From Hydrangea macrophylla (taxonomy: Eukaryota; Streptophyta; Magnoliopsida; Cornales; Hydrangeaceae): a stretch of 64,000 bases of DNA. The stretch's first letter is position 1, and each line of letters opens with the position of its first letter. Shown one piece after another: positions 42,697 to 54,529 of the stretch. The stretch lies in assembly GCA_033977485.1 (NCBI GenBank), contig CM066994.1, positions 117,700,458-117,764,457 of the forward strand. Direction: 5' to 3'. The notes beneath the pieces are model-generated. The model was given only the letters and a program-made list of their open reading frames with translations. It had not been told where the DNA came from and ran no database searches. Both the position numbers and the translations under genes were made by a program.

Positions 42697-43275
42697 GTAC
42701 CCCTGTGGTATCCAATATTTACTCCAGCATGAGAGAGAGCCAGGGAGGACAGAGAGAAAGAGTCTGAATTTTGGGATTGGGAGAACGTGGGATTAAAGTT
42801 TTTTTAAAACATGATAAACCAGAGGGAACTTTGGTAGGTAATAAAGAAAAGGAATCAAGAGGGCGGCCTGATCGTGGGAGATGAGTCGACATTCTCTTTG
42901 GAGTACAAGTACTACACCCGACAAGGTAACCGTTAAACTCGATCCTTGTCTTCTCCAAGATCAAATGCGGAGATAGGATTTTTGGTCAGGGGCCTAGGGT
43001 ATACGGGAGTTTGGGGTTTCAGAAGTAGTGTTCTGAGGTGATTTTTTTTTTTTTTTTGTGTACTTATACATAATCATGTGTAGAACTGATTTTATGTGGC
43101 AACAAAAAAGAGAAAGTAGGTTTCTTTTGATCTTGATATAGGAGAGAAAAAATATTAAAGCCAGAGAAGATGTAGAATTATTTTGATATCTCATTTTTGG
43201 GTAAAATATGTTATTTTTAATTTTAAAATGTGATGTTTGAAAATATAATCTGGGTTTATTTGGTGAAACTTAAGT
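42697..43275. other. Intergenic, no gene seen
   Basis: Mixed-composition sequence with a T-run at about 43041-43057. A minus-strand open stretch at 42719-42964 has no recognisable domain and is not called. Confidence 0.45.
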
Positions 43276-43493
43276 GTAATGCTATGCTTCTCAAATATTT
43301 TTTCCAAAAGTATTTCCCGATACATGTGGCAGGGAGTCCAATTGATTTTGATTATTTGATGTTGAAGTGGTCCTACCATTGATAAAGAGGGGCCCACTAC
43401 ATCTGTTGCTAAACACTTTTTGGGAATTTTTTTATTTTTATTTATTTATTTATTGATTTATTTATTTATTTTTTTTGAGAAGCATAGCATTAC
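43276..43493. mobile_element. MITE with 20-bp perfect TIR
   Basis: The left end GTAATGCTATGCTTCTCAAA (43276-43295) is the exact inverse of the right end at 43474-43493. The family also occurs inside the CACTA at 19488-19652. The interior ends in a (TTTA)n run. Similar words flank both sides (AAACTTAA), but a clean target duplication is not seen. Confidence 0.75.
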
Positions 43494-43627
43494 TCGAAAC
43501 TTAAACATTAATGGGGGGATTATTTGATGTTGAAGTGATCCTACCATTAATAAAGAGGGGCCCACTTTTTGGGATTTTTTTTTTTTGAGAAGCATAGCAT
43601 TACTCGAAACTTAAACATTAATGGGGG
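43353..43627 (+). repeat. Direct duplication of the MITE right half
   Basis: The stretch from GATGTTGAAGTGGTCCTACC through the MITE right end and on to AAACATTAATGGGGGG occurs twice, about 43357-43517 and 43526-43628. The second copy is shortened inside by loss of most of the (TTTA)n tract. It arose after the MITE insertion, since both copies carry the MITE end and the same flank. Confidence 0.75.
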
Positions 43628-43934
43628 GTTGCATATTTCTAAAATTCATAAAATACCTAAGCTAAAAGTATAATTTTAAAAAATTTAGAAGGGCCTGGGC
43701 CCACCCTCGCCCCTATTCAAGATGGAGATATATACATATGTGTTTTGAAGTAGAACTCATCTTGAAAATCGGCTCGCAAAGGAAGGTGTCTAAAGGATGA
43801 GTTAATAAACCAAAAACCAATCTCGTAGGCCGGATCTTAACAACTATATATAGGTATTCGTATCTAGAATAGCAGCCCTTCCCATATTGCCCCGTCCTCA
43901 ATCCAGACGTGGAATCGCATCCCATGTTGTGTAC

Positions 43935-44137
43935 TAGGGGTGTTCACGGTCGGTTTCAGTCGGTTTTTCTACATAAAAAAACCGACCAATAGCCTCAGTT
44001 CGGTCGGTTCGGTTGGGGTTTTGGGATGTTTCGGTCGGTCAGTTCGGTTTTCTTCTTGACCTATAAGTTTGAAAACCGACCGAATGCCCTCAGTTTGGTC
44101 GGTCGGTTTCGGTCTCGGTTTTTCTTGTACACCCCAA
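43935..44137. mobile_element. hAT-like non-autonomous element, 203 bp
   Basis: It starts TAGGGGTGTTCACGG and ends CTTGTACACCCCA, imperfect inverted ends of hAT style. The flanking octamers TTGTGTAC and GTGTGTAC match at 7 of 8 positions, the 8-bp duplication expected for hAT. The interior is made of CGGTCGGTT and AACCGACC words. No transposase. Confidence 0.7.
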
Positions 44138-46659
44138 GTGTGTACATATTGCCTTGCTCTGATAGCAGTTGTTATAAGCTTAATTATTAGGTAACCGGCT
44201 TGCAAGGGAAAGATGTCTAGGAGTTAATTAACAAACAAGCAACCAATTCCATAATTAGTTGATGTGGAACGGGATCCCAACAATAAGATTTCGTGTGACT
44301 TCCACTATGATTGTCTTATTAGGCCTACAATAATGAATAGATCACAGTAGCAATCACACTTTTGACAATCACTTGAAGTACTTTCTCTCCAAAATGGCCT
44401 AAAGCTTAATTAAGAGCATCTCCAACAAGAGAATTTGCAGTTACTTAAAACATTTTTTTACTCCAACAATAGCTCTAGGAGTAAATTAAATAAGGATGCG
44501 GACTTCAATATTTTAACTATATTGGTGAAACTACAACCCTCCAAAAATAGGTTACTGTGTTACACTCTCTCTTGAAATTTCAGGAAATAGAGTGATCTAA
44601 TTTTTTATTGGTAGTTATTGAGTTTGCCCTAGATGCAGGGGAGGTGCTCTAATTAGCTAGCACATTTCTTTGGTTGAACGTATAGAATGGTTACTATATT
44701 GGTATGATTATACACCTTCATACATGGAGGAGATCATAAGAAGTACATTGTTCATTATAAGTGGTTAGTCACATATAATGGCATTTTAATTAGAATCACT
44801 GCCCATTTAATATTGGACACTTGACCTAAGCCTTGGAGGGACCACTCACTCGCTCAACTGCTAAAAAAAAATGTATCTGAAATGGGTTGTAAGTGATGGG
44901 TTCTCAAGGAACTGCAACAAGTTGGTAATGGATGATACATAGTGGGTTATTTTGTGCACAACATAGAGCCTCTCTGAAAAGACTAAGAATCAGTTCCGTG
45001 GTATTATTTCGTAAGGGAATCGATTTACAAATACAAATGTTTAGTGAACGCCTATTTTTGCACGACATACAAGAAAGAGTCAAAATCAGAATGTTTAGAT
45101 TTGTCACATAAGTAATTTGCATCGCGACAATCCAAATTTTGTCTATCACATGGACATCTTAAAGAGTATTAATTTGCATTAAATTGTATATTGGTGGATA
45201 GGGTTTCTCAATGCAACCCTCACAAGTAGACCAAGTGACACGGATCTCACGATAAGTCTCATGAGCTTAGCAAAGTGAATCCATGTGTTAGACCAAGTGA
45301 CGTGAGTCACACAATAGGTACTGTGAGGTCGTTATTTCAAATCCTTCATAAAGTAATTACCCACGCGACACAAAGAATTAGTTTCGTGAAAGAGTTGTGA
45401 GGTGTAGAGAATATACCAAATGATCATAATACGTTGAATTGGCTTCTCTTTGTAACAAAAGGGGGGTCAAGGTTACAAATCAGTGAATAGTGGTTGATTC
45501 AAATGAAACAATTGAGTGAATGATAATGCATGTTTTTTTATTGCCTTTGTTCTTGTACTCTTGCTTCCAATAAAAATGCTATCTTGCTTTGCCCCAAAAA
45601 AAAAAAAAAAAATGCAATTTTACTATAGGAATTACTATTCTTTTCAAGTATGGGAGATATATATGCACGAATCACATACAAATTCTTTATAAAAAATCAA
45701 AAATAAAAAAGAATCTCAAATTTTGGTGACACTTTAAAAACTGATCACCTTAAGTTTAGAATTAGTATCCAAATATATATTCCAATTAAGACAAACAAAC
45801 AACATGGAACCATAAAAATTGTTGGAAAATAAAAGCATAATATCTATGTCAAAACCAAATCACAGCTGTAAGATCTTAATCCATATATTAATTCACTCCC
45901 CAAACCCTAGATTTTCCATTAAATTTTGGTGAAGCTGTTTTGGGGTTACATGAACTTAGTCATTAAATGCCAAGTCACACCTTAGATTCTGGCGATGCTC
46001 ACGGTTAAATCCTACGCGTCCATAGAGACTTTTATGAACCAAGTTTACAGGCACTCACATATATTTAATAGGATACCATTAAGTTCAATATTGAATCTGA
46101 TAAAAGAAAATAAAAAAATAATCATAGTCACATTATTTAAGCGAGGGGTTAAAGTAACTTTAATTGCAATAAAGGTATTATAGTAATTTGATTTAAGTCA
46201 TTGGTATATATGTGGGCGTTGCTAACTGCACACACGAAAAATCCTCTATACATCCATCGTATAGTATGAGATACAGTGAGGATTTCTCTTCATTGCATAA
46301 TGTAGGTGTATAGCGAAATTTGGAGGGTGTAGTGATCATATTTTCATGACAAGACATTTAAAATGCGTACTTCTATATGTAGGGATTTGTCATCCTATAG
46401 CAAATGTTGTTTACAACAAAAGTGTTTGTAACCATGTTAAAACTTAAGTCTTGAAGTAGATTTACAATAAGGACACTACAATTATTTACTTTAGGTCTTT
46501 GATAAATTTACTCCATGCCCTCATTTTTACAAGTGATAAGGGCATATTTGTTTGTTATAGATGAATCGTTTACGACGTAACAATTCAAGAAAACAATGTT
46601 TGGGATACAAAATGGTCACAAAGAGATGTCAAACACCCAGTCCTCAACACCGATCGACT
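44138..46659. other. Intergenic, no gene seen
   Basis: AT-rich DNA without a supported ORF. At about 45200-45330 the phrase TAGACCAAGTGAC(A/G)(C/T)G occurs twice. A 3'-end-like stretch CCAATAAAAATGCTATCTTG followed by a run of 19 A at 45595-45613 could be the tail of a retroposed sequence, but its start is not identifiable. Confidence 0.5.
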
Positions 46660-46849
46660 TAGGGGTGGCAATTTTTGACACGACAACCCGTTTTACTGAG
46701 ACAACCCGATTATGACACGACACGACACGATTAAATAAAAAAAGTTAATATTTTTTATTGAATAATACTCAAAACTAAAAATCAACCAAAAATCACGCAA
46801 CCCGCTTATGACCAGATTATGACCCGTGTAACCCGAATTGCCACCCCTA
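46660..46849. mobile_element. hAT-like non-autonomous element, 190 bp
   Basis: The perfect 14-bp TIR TAGGGGTGGCAATT / AATTGCCACCCCTA is flanked by GATCGACT and GATTGACT, a 7-of-8 match to an 8-bp duplication. The interior has repeated ACACGACACGAC and GACCCG-type words. No coding capacity. Confidence 0.82.
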
Positions 46850-46894
46850 GATTGACTCGACTTCGCGGCTTCGCTAGACAACAGCTAAAGACAT

Positions 46895-46992
46895 GAGGCT
46901 TTTAATATTTAAATTATATTCATACTTATAGATATGTGTAAATGAGGCTTTTAATATTTAAATTATATTCATACTTATAGATATGTGTAAAT
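46895..46992 (+). repeat. Perfect 49-bp tandem duplication
   Basis: The unit beginning GAGGCTTTTAATATTTAAAT and ending ATATGTGTAAAT occurs at 46895-46943 and again, without a difference, at 46944-46992. Either the duplication is very young or it is an assembly or slippage product. Confidence 0.92.
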
Positions 46993-48502
46993 AATTCTAA
47001 AAAAATTTGTTTCGGGGTGCTGCTGCTGAACCTGCTGTTTAAAGGGCTCAGTCTTCCGATCTCTCACTTAGGGTCCTCGATTTCTCAGGACCGACCTTGT
47101 GCAACAGATGGATGTAGAGAGCAAATACTCAAGTAGGACACATTTGGAATTTCTCAAGGAACAATACACACAACTCTCTGTGTGTAGTATACATACAAGT
47201 ACAGCACATAGAAAGTTCTATGAGGTCTTCAATGCTCATTAATTGGAGGATGCATCGTCCATCGCACGATCTATGGACAAAAAAAAAACAAAAAAAACCA
47301 TAAAAACACAACAATTATGTGGATAATAATATCAAAAAGTCCCAAACAAGGTAGAGATTACAAATCCTACAAAAATCAGATTTTGTTCTTTTGGAAATTC
47401 GTGTTGGTTGTGGCCGGCTTTAATTTGCACTACTAGGGTTAGCTTTTATTATCTGAAAGGGGCAAAGAGCTTTGAAAAAACTAGTCATTTAGTTTGCACC
47501 TTTTCAACATATATAAAACAGGAGTTAACTGTGGACAGCTATTTTTGTCCCATCAAACTACCAACACTTTTATAATTTATCTCAGCCACTCATCATCGGC
47601 CACGTGATCCTACAATATTAAGCCACGTGTTCTACTTTTTATTTTATTTTATTAATTTTCTTTATTCTTTTTTTCCCTAAACATCTTTCATTTTGTATTG
47701 GGTTATGTAATTCAGATAAAACTAGTTCTTAACAGTTTTATATTTATGTAATTGATTTTTAACTACTTAGAAGTTTATTCGATTAAAAGACATCTTGATC
47801 AGAACTTCTTCAAACCAACTTACACATGAGTACGTTGTTTGGGTAACATGCATGAGAACCGTTTATGTATTTCAAATAAAGCTAATTCTAGATAACTTGG
47901 TGTTAATTTGTTTAACTACATTTTGGTTACGTAGAAGTTTGTATCTGACTTTATACATTGATTCTTCTGCAACACTGGCTGTTTATTTGGTTACATCAGA
48001 ACCGGTTATATAGTTAAAATAAAACCAGTTATAAATAATTTGATTTTTGTTATTATGCTTATAGTCACATAAGAGTCTATGTTTGACTAAAATATAATTA
48101 GAATTAGTTCTTGTATGAACCAACTTACACATAGGATTCATACAAACTACTGTTAAATATATGATAATGAGGCTAATCCTCATCTTGTTTTAGGTAATCC
48201 CAAACAGATCCTTATGGTTGTTTACACTCTTACTGTCTTACATTTTAGTCAAGAAGAAACATATATCTATGTGCACAATACCCATAACATATACACAAGC
48301 GATACCACAAGTTTTTTTATCTTTTATTTTATTTTATTATTATGATTATTATTATTACTATTTTTTTATGAATGCATTATTCATCTCTATATCTATAGAT
48401 TTAAGAAATGTAAACCCCACGTAGAGGTGTTTGCTGTCTTGTAAAACTGATATTTGTCCCCATATCATTTTTCAGTTTAAACTTTTAATTAATTATTATT
48501 AC
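46993..48502. other. Intergenic, no gene seen
   Basis: AT-rich DNA. Several weakly similar segments at about 47700-48130 share the words CACATGAG, GAACC(A/G)(A/G)(C/T)TTA and AGTTAAAATAAA, suggesting an old local repeat. No gene is supported. Confidence 0.45.
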
Positions 48503-49178
48503 TAGGGCTGCACAAAAAACCCGCTACCCGAAGACCCGAACCGACCCGAACCGAATGGGTCGGGTTGGGTCGGGTCTGAAATGAAATGGGTCGGGTCTGG
48601 TCTGGTTCGGGTCCAGTTAAAAGATGAATATTTCGGGTCGGTTCGGGTTGGGTCTGGGTCGGTTCGGGTTTGTCGGGTCCAGTCAATAGACAAAACTGTT
48701 TTTGCTAATTAATTCTTTATTTTTGTGACAAAGTACTCATTTTTCTTTTCATTATATCCATGAATATATAAAACATAACGACCTTATTAATTTTAACTTT
48801 TATAGGTTGCACATCATTATATCCATGAATATATAAAACATTATATTCATTTTCTAGTAGTTGGAATTAATATTCATGACTCTCCGCCCTCATCAATCTT
48901 TTTAATGGATGTATTATACATAGAAGAATAGGTATTCACTAATGAATATAAATAAAAATAATAACAAAATAAAAAATAAGAAAAAATAAATTTAAAAAAA
49001 AAAAAAACTGGGTTGTGACCCAGACCCGACCCGAACCGAACCAAAGTAACTGGGTCGGGTCGGTCTGGGTCCAAACCTCATCGGGTCGGGTCTGGGTCTC
49101 AAAACATGGAACCATTCATTATCGGGTCGGTTCTGGTTCTGTAGAGACCCGACCCGACCCGACCCATGTGCAGCCCTA
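48503..49178. mobile_element. hAT-like non-autonomous element, 676 bp
   Basis: The TIR TAGGGCTGCACA / TGTGCAGCCCTA is perfect over 12 bp. The flanks ATTATTAC and ATTATTAT agree at 7 of 8. Both subterminal zones are packed with GGGTCGGG / CCCGACCC words, and the AT-rich middle has an internal direct repeat (ATTATATCCATGAATATATA at about 48753 and 48817). Pro/Thr/Arg-rich open frames across the ends are artefacts of the hexamer repeats. Confidence 0.82.
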
Positions 49179-49186
49179 ATTATTAT

Positions 49187-49948
49187 TATGTTAGTTCTAG
49201 ACTTAGACCGATCTTAATTAACAGCCGGTATGCCCATTTTATTCCAGGTACTAAAAAATACATTTATGAGAAACTGTGCCAAACGTCCTGTCATGGAGCC
49301 ACTGCACGGGTACCAAATTGTGCACGCCCCCAAAATACTCTAGTTGGGCTCTGGTTTCCCTAATAACGAGTAACTTAAAAGCTCACAATATGAAAACGCC
49401 CATGACACGTGGTGAAGAACTTCCCGTGAAGAAGAGATGTACATCATCAGTCGAAACTGTACATCATCAGTTGGTGCCATTTGTGGGAACAACGTAATGA
49501 AGTTCTCGCACTTGAAAAAATTCAGCACAAGCGACGCATCACTTATGGAAGAAGCCAGCTCGCACCATACCGGGGAGGGACAGAGAGAAACCAGAAACTC
49601 AGAGGATTAGAACGTTTAAGTGACCGACCAGACCAGTGAAAGCCAGGCGATGCCCACCCAAGGCTATGATGCGACAGATCAAATCTCTTACTGAGAATGT
49701 AAAGGTGTTGGTCAAACAGCAAGTTAACAAGACATCAGTCCCTCTGGGTCTAGAATTAAAAACCCAAGCCAGAAGGATCAGCATGCGCAATAGAGTACCG
49801 ATCTGCCAGTTCACAGAAACAGAGGAATCCTAAAAGAAGATATGGCTGAGTCAAAGAATCCCGACAAGTTACATCTGAGGAGCAAAACCTTGCATGAGGT
49901 AGATCAGGAATGGAAGATAATCCCAGGGCTCTATTTGCTTAATACATC
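49187..49948 (+). other. Probable LTR end, primer-binding region and leader of the old Tat element
   Basis: At about 49469 TTGGTGCCATTTGTGGGAAC is close to the TTGGCGCCATCTGTGGGAA word that directly follows the 5' LTR in many Tat and Athila elements. The LTR would then end near 49467 (CATCATCA). Its start is not identified. The leader after it is open only in short frames. Confidence 0.55.
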
Positions 49949-50830
49949 ATGATAGAGTTGTTACCAAAAAAGATTATCATGCTCAAAGTGGAGTCCTATG
50001 ATGGAAAAGTTGACCCCACAGAACATTTGTGTCATTACCAACATACCATGTCATTGTATGATTGTAGTGAGGCCCTCTTGTGCAGGGTATTCTCAGACAC
50101 CCTTATGGGAGTAGCCCTGTCGTGGTTTAGATGTTTTCCCCCGAAATCAATCAGTTCATTCGCTATGTTGGCAATGAAGTTCATTAACCATTTTATCACG
50201 AGCCAAAAGCTAAAGAAGGGACCAGATCACCTAGTCACCATAAAAAAGTCAAAGTAGGAGTCGTTGATGGAGTATATAACACGATTTAATGCTAAACTCG
50301 TCAATGTTGAGGGATGCAAGGGAGGTTTCGCTACTGCTGCACTGAGAGCAGACCTTCAGCCTGTGCTTTTTTGGAAATCCATCACCAAAAGGCCACCTCT
50401 GGATAATGCAGACCTATTAACAAAGGCCCAGAAGTACATAACTTTGGAAGATATAGACCTGGCCCGTCGGGATAGTAAGCAACTGGCCAAACCAAAAGGG
50501 AATTCCAGAGGTATAAAGGAAGATAGGAGGAAATGGAGGTCGCCATATTGTGTGGATAGGAGAGCTATTCGCAGTAGAGAGAGATCTCCGAGGTCAAATC
50601 ATTACACGCCTTTAAATGCATCTCTTTATCAAATTTTGAGACAGGTTAAAGGAAAAGAATAATTGAACTGGCCAGGAAAACTAAAGGCCAAACCAGGGAA
50701 TCGAGACCGAAGTAAGTTTTGTGATTTTCATAAAGATCATGGCCATACGGACGACTGCAGAATTCTAAAAAGAGAGATCGAAGAATTGATTTGAAGGGGA
50801 CGCCTTAGGGAATACGTTGGAAGGAATGAC
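49949..50830 (+). pseudogene. gag remnant of the old Tat element
   Basis: The gag core is recognisable: LKVESYDGKVDPTEHLCHYQ, then ALSWFRCFPPKSISSF, then SLMEYITRFNAKLVNVEGC. An in-frame TAG at 50255-50257 and further stops near 50660 and 50792 break it. A zinc-knuckle-like [13 protein letters not shown] lies at about 50719-50757, followed by the RRGRL-type segment usual in Tat gags. It can no longer make a full product. Confidence 0.82.
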
Positions 50831-51061
50831 TGAGCAGGCCCTGTAAGAGATCGGGTTGGTAAAGAACAACCCAAAGAAAAATCAGAACAATGTCAAGTAG
50901 ATCAACCACCTCAGCCCAATGTTATCTATGCAATTCATGGTTGTACAAGAGATTCTGGGTATTCGAATCGAGCCAGGAAGCGGTTCTCCCGAGAAGTTAA
51001 GTGGGGACCGACCCGAGTCCTCAGTATGGAGCAAATGTTAAAAACTCCGATCCCGTAAATA

Positions 51062-51535
51062 ATGTTCGGAGATGAAGATTTAATTAGGGTGCACGTTCCT
51101 TATGCCGATACACTGGTTATGACTCTGTCTATAGCTCATTATGACATTAGAAGGGTTCTTATTGACAACGGAAGTAACATCAATGTTATTTTCCTGCACG
51201 CCTTGGAAAAAATGGATATTGACCTCGGAAAAAAGATCACCGAATTTAGTGGTGAAGTGGACCAGCCGGTTGGTGAGATCAGATTGCCTATTACGATTGG
51301 AAAGGCTACTAATTACATATCGGGACTGGACGGATTCTCGGTGATAAATGCACCATCGCCCTACGAACGCTATTATGGGGCGTCAATGGCTTCACGACCT
51401 CAAGATCATTCCATCTTCTTATCATCAATGCATGAATCTGGTCCTCATAGGTGAAGTGGTAACTGTCAAAGGGGATCAGAAGGTTTCGCGAGAATGTTAC
51501 ACGACTTCATTTAAGTATGCCAAGGACAAATAGCA
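51062..51535 (+). pseudogene. Aspartic protease remnant of the old Tat element
   Basis: VLIDNGSNINVIF holds the DNGS active site. A frameshift near 51345 moves the frame; the following frame encodes the expected AIMGRQWLHDLKIIPSSYHQ and VVTVKGDQ, the usual end of Tat protease. The broken frame and the downstream stop make it non-functional. Confidence 0.8.
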
Positions 51536-51628
51536 ATTACAGCATCAAGTAGGCCAAACAGGATGAGAAAGTATGGATTAAAAAGACTCCGAACTGATAC
51601 CACCAGAGATAAGGTATGAACTACCTGA

Positions 51629-53035
51629 ATGTCTCAGGCCAGGTTAGTAGAAGAAGCTTATCTTGGCAAGGAAGGACAGGAAAGGAAAGTAAAAATTGGA
51701 GCTCATCTTGCAAGTGTGCTTAAAAAGAAACTAGTTCAGTTCCTAATAGAGCACCAGCACATTTTCGCTTGGTCTACTAGAGACCTATTAGGGATCGACC
51801 CAGAAGTAATTTTGCATTGGCTAACGGTAGATCCAGAGCATCTACCAGTTCGGTAAAAAATGAGGAACTTTGCATCAGAAAGGCATCAGATCATTAACAC
51901 AGAAGTAGAAAGATTGCTAGAGGCCAGACACATCAAAGAGGTCTTTTACCCAGAATGGTTAGTTAATACTATTGTAGTTCCTAAAAAAAGAGGGAAGTGG
52001 AGAGTATGTGTGGGTTACACGATCTCAATCGAGCCTGCCCTAAGGATAGTTTCCCGATCCCAAAGATAGATCAGTTGGTTGATGGGACGGCTGGGAATGA
52101 ACTGTTCACCTTTATGGATGCATGCTCAATGTATAATCAGATACAGATATACCGAGGTAATGAGGACAAAACTTCTTTTATAATAGAAAGAGGGCTTTAT
52201 TGTTATCAAGTCATGCCATTCGGATTGAAAAACACGGGGACCACTTATCAGAGGTTGGTCAATGGTATGTTCAGCCGCCAGATCAGAAAGACAATGGAGT
52301 TTTATATAGATGATATGGTGGTCAAAAGTAAGAACAATGCTAACCAAGTTGATCATCTGAGAGAAACTTTCTCTATACTAACAAAGTATAATCTGAAATT
52401 GAACCCAGCTAAGTGCATATTGGGGGTTACAGCAGGCAAACTTTTAGGTTTCCTGGTGTCCGAAAGAGGGGTAGAAGCAGTCACCGATCAAAGTACTTCA
52501 AGAAATGGTTTTACCTTAGAAAAAGAATGAGGTGCATATCCTAAAAGGAAGATTGGCATCTCTCAATAGGTTCATCTCCAAAGCCTTTGACAAGTGCTTA
52601 CCTTTCTTTAAAGCACTTAAGGAAGCAGAAACTTCGAGTGGACAGAAGATTGTAAAAAGGCTTTCCAAAGTTTGAAGAATTACTCGGGAAGCCCTATGAT
52701 GTTGAGTACCCCAGTTTAAGGAGTAGAGCTGTTCCTATACTTAGGCGCCTTAGACCACGCCATTAGTTCAACCCTGGTAAAAGTGGATACAGGAGTTTAA
52801 AAGCCTATATACTACACTAGCAAGGTACTTTTGGGAAACGTGTAGAGGTACCCCGAACTAGAAAAATTTGCATTTGCTTTATTAATTTCTACTCGTAAGT
52901 TATGACCTTATTTCCAAGCACACACCATAGTGGTACCTACGGCCCATCCACTTAGAACTGTGTTGCATAAACCTGACACGTTGGGTCACCTCATGAAGTA
53001 GACAATAGAGTTGGGTGAGTTTGATATCAACTTCA
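51629..53035 (+). pseudogene. RT and first RNase H remnant, left of the solo LTR
   Basis: The RT lead-in (HIFAWSTRDLLGIDPEV) is followed by a stop near 51854, then VVPKKRGKWRVCV. A frameshift near 52010 follows, then DLNRACPKDSFPIPKIDQLV, MPFGLKNTGTTYQR and the catalytic YIDDMVVKS at about 52303. After 52490 the thumb and RNase H are heavily broken. The coding sequence stops at 53035, where the solo LTR has inserted in the phrase GEFDINF. Confidence 0.83.
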
Positions 53036-54524
53036 TGTTGGGTTTGTGCCCTCAAACCATTACTTTATGTATGAGACATTGACATTATAATATATGGATA
53101 TCAGCTTTACATTTTACTATGTATGTTTCTTTCATGAGATGATTATTAATCCTTAAGTATCATAATAGGTAATTCGTGTGTGTATGAGATACATACAAGT
53201 GAGATACGAATTACTATTCTTTGATACTTAAAACTTGTCACAGTGGATGATGAGACTGGATATCTCATCAGGTTTACACTGTAGCATGATTAACTACCAT
53301 TGGATGGAGTGATTAATCTCAATCACTAAAGTGTAACTCTTAGTTAATATGCTAGTGGTTATAGTGCATTGGCGGGACTGAGCTTTCCTATTGACGCTTA
53401 AGACTATCAACAGTCGATAGGAACTCATAACTTGTATAAGGTACGTGTTCTCAATCTTGAGACGATTATGAACACAGACTGTGGATATGGCTGCTTTGAA
53501 TTACTAATCAGTGATGTCTATAGAAGATCAACACCTGGGTATCTTGGGTATGTCATGTTTATAGGGTTGTGAACATATATTGTCAAGATGAGAGTAAGCA
53601 TTCCCTTGAGAATGTCACCAGGTTGATTACTGAGAACTGTAGTCTTGTTGAGTAGTTATCAACATGTTTGGTAATCATGAGTGGTGAATGGGACTCAAGG
53701 AATACAAGAAGTAATCATGATTCAGGTTGACAGTAACAGTTATCTGACTACCTGAATATGATTATGAATGCTGACGGTAGAGGTACATTAGTACACCATA
53801 CAAGTCTAGTTATCGCTTCGGATATGTTCTTTTACGTTGGAGTTCAGTTATCATTTTATAGTGGAGTAAACGTTAACTGATCAGACGATTAATTTGCTGA
53901 TCAAAGAGTTTGGTCATGGGAATTAATAAACTGATCTGAGCCAACAATTAATAACCTAGGAGGTCCCACTCTTAGCTCTGTCAGGATGCATAGAAAGGCA
54001 CTTGAGGATCTTGTCATGACGGGTTTGATCGATCGAAGAGTCTCGATCGATTGAAGTCTTGACATGTTCGATTGATTGAAGGTGCTTCGATCGATCGAAG
54101 GTTCTATCGATCGAGGTCACTTCGATCGGTCGAACGTTAGGTCGGTTCTGTGAATCTATAAATAGGGCAGCTGCATGCTGAATATTTTTAATCGTCGTTT
54201 TTGAACGTCAGAAGGTGCAGAGACTGTTTTAGGGCCCCAAACCTTTTCCATCCTCCCTATTAGAGATCCCACCTTCTCTAGCCTCTCCAGGAAACATTCA
54301 TAGGAGACATAAGGGTGAAGACAACCTAGTGGAGGTTGCTGCACCATCAAGGAATTTGAAGATTTCAGAATTAGGTTCAAGACCTGAGGTATAATTCTTG
54401 TCCCCTCTTGTGTACGCATCTATGGAATTGACGAGTTGTAGATCCTGGGCTACCAATAAGTTTTTGAAACTCAATCTTTCCGCTGCGCGTTTAAAATATT
54501 TACTTTAAACCTAATTTTCCTTCA
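53036..54524 (+). mobile_element. Solo LTR, Copia type, 1489 bp
   Basis: It starts TGTTGGGTTTGTGCCC, a start common in plant Copia LTRs, and ends CCTTCA. The 5-bp duplication CTTCA flanks it (53031-53035 and 54525-54529). Removing it with one duplication copy restores the RNase H frame across the junction, which confirms the borders. A consensus TATA box TATAAATA is at 54157-54164, and a TTCCGCTGCGCG word near the end is usual for Copia LTRs. TCGATCGA-type palindromes cluster at 54027-54137. No internal region is present. Confidence 0.88.
54027..54137. repeat. TCGATCGA palindrome cluster in the Copia-type LTR
   Basis: Seven palindromic or near-palindromic words (GATCGATCGAAG, CGATCGATTGAAG, TTCGATTGATTGAAG, TTCGATCGATCGAAG, CTATCGATCGAGG, TTCGATCGGTCGAAC) lie within 110 bp, ending 20 bp upstream of the TATA box. 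The layout is like that of the LTRs at 29095 and 60046. Confidence 0.88.
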
Positions 54525-54529
54525 CTTCA

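Noticed and set aside
45174..45613. Possible SINE or LINE 3' end with poly-A
   Set aside because: A poly-A tail and a loosely B-box-like stretch are seen, but no A box, no clear start and no target duplication could be found.
48489..49074. Pro/Thr/Arg-rich open frames
   Set aside because: Artefacts of GGGTCG/CCCGAC word repeats at the ends of a hAT-like element.
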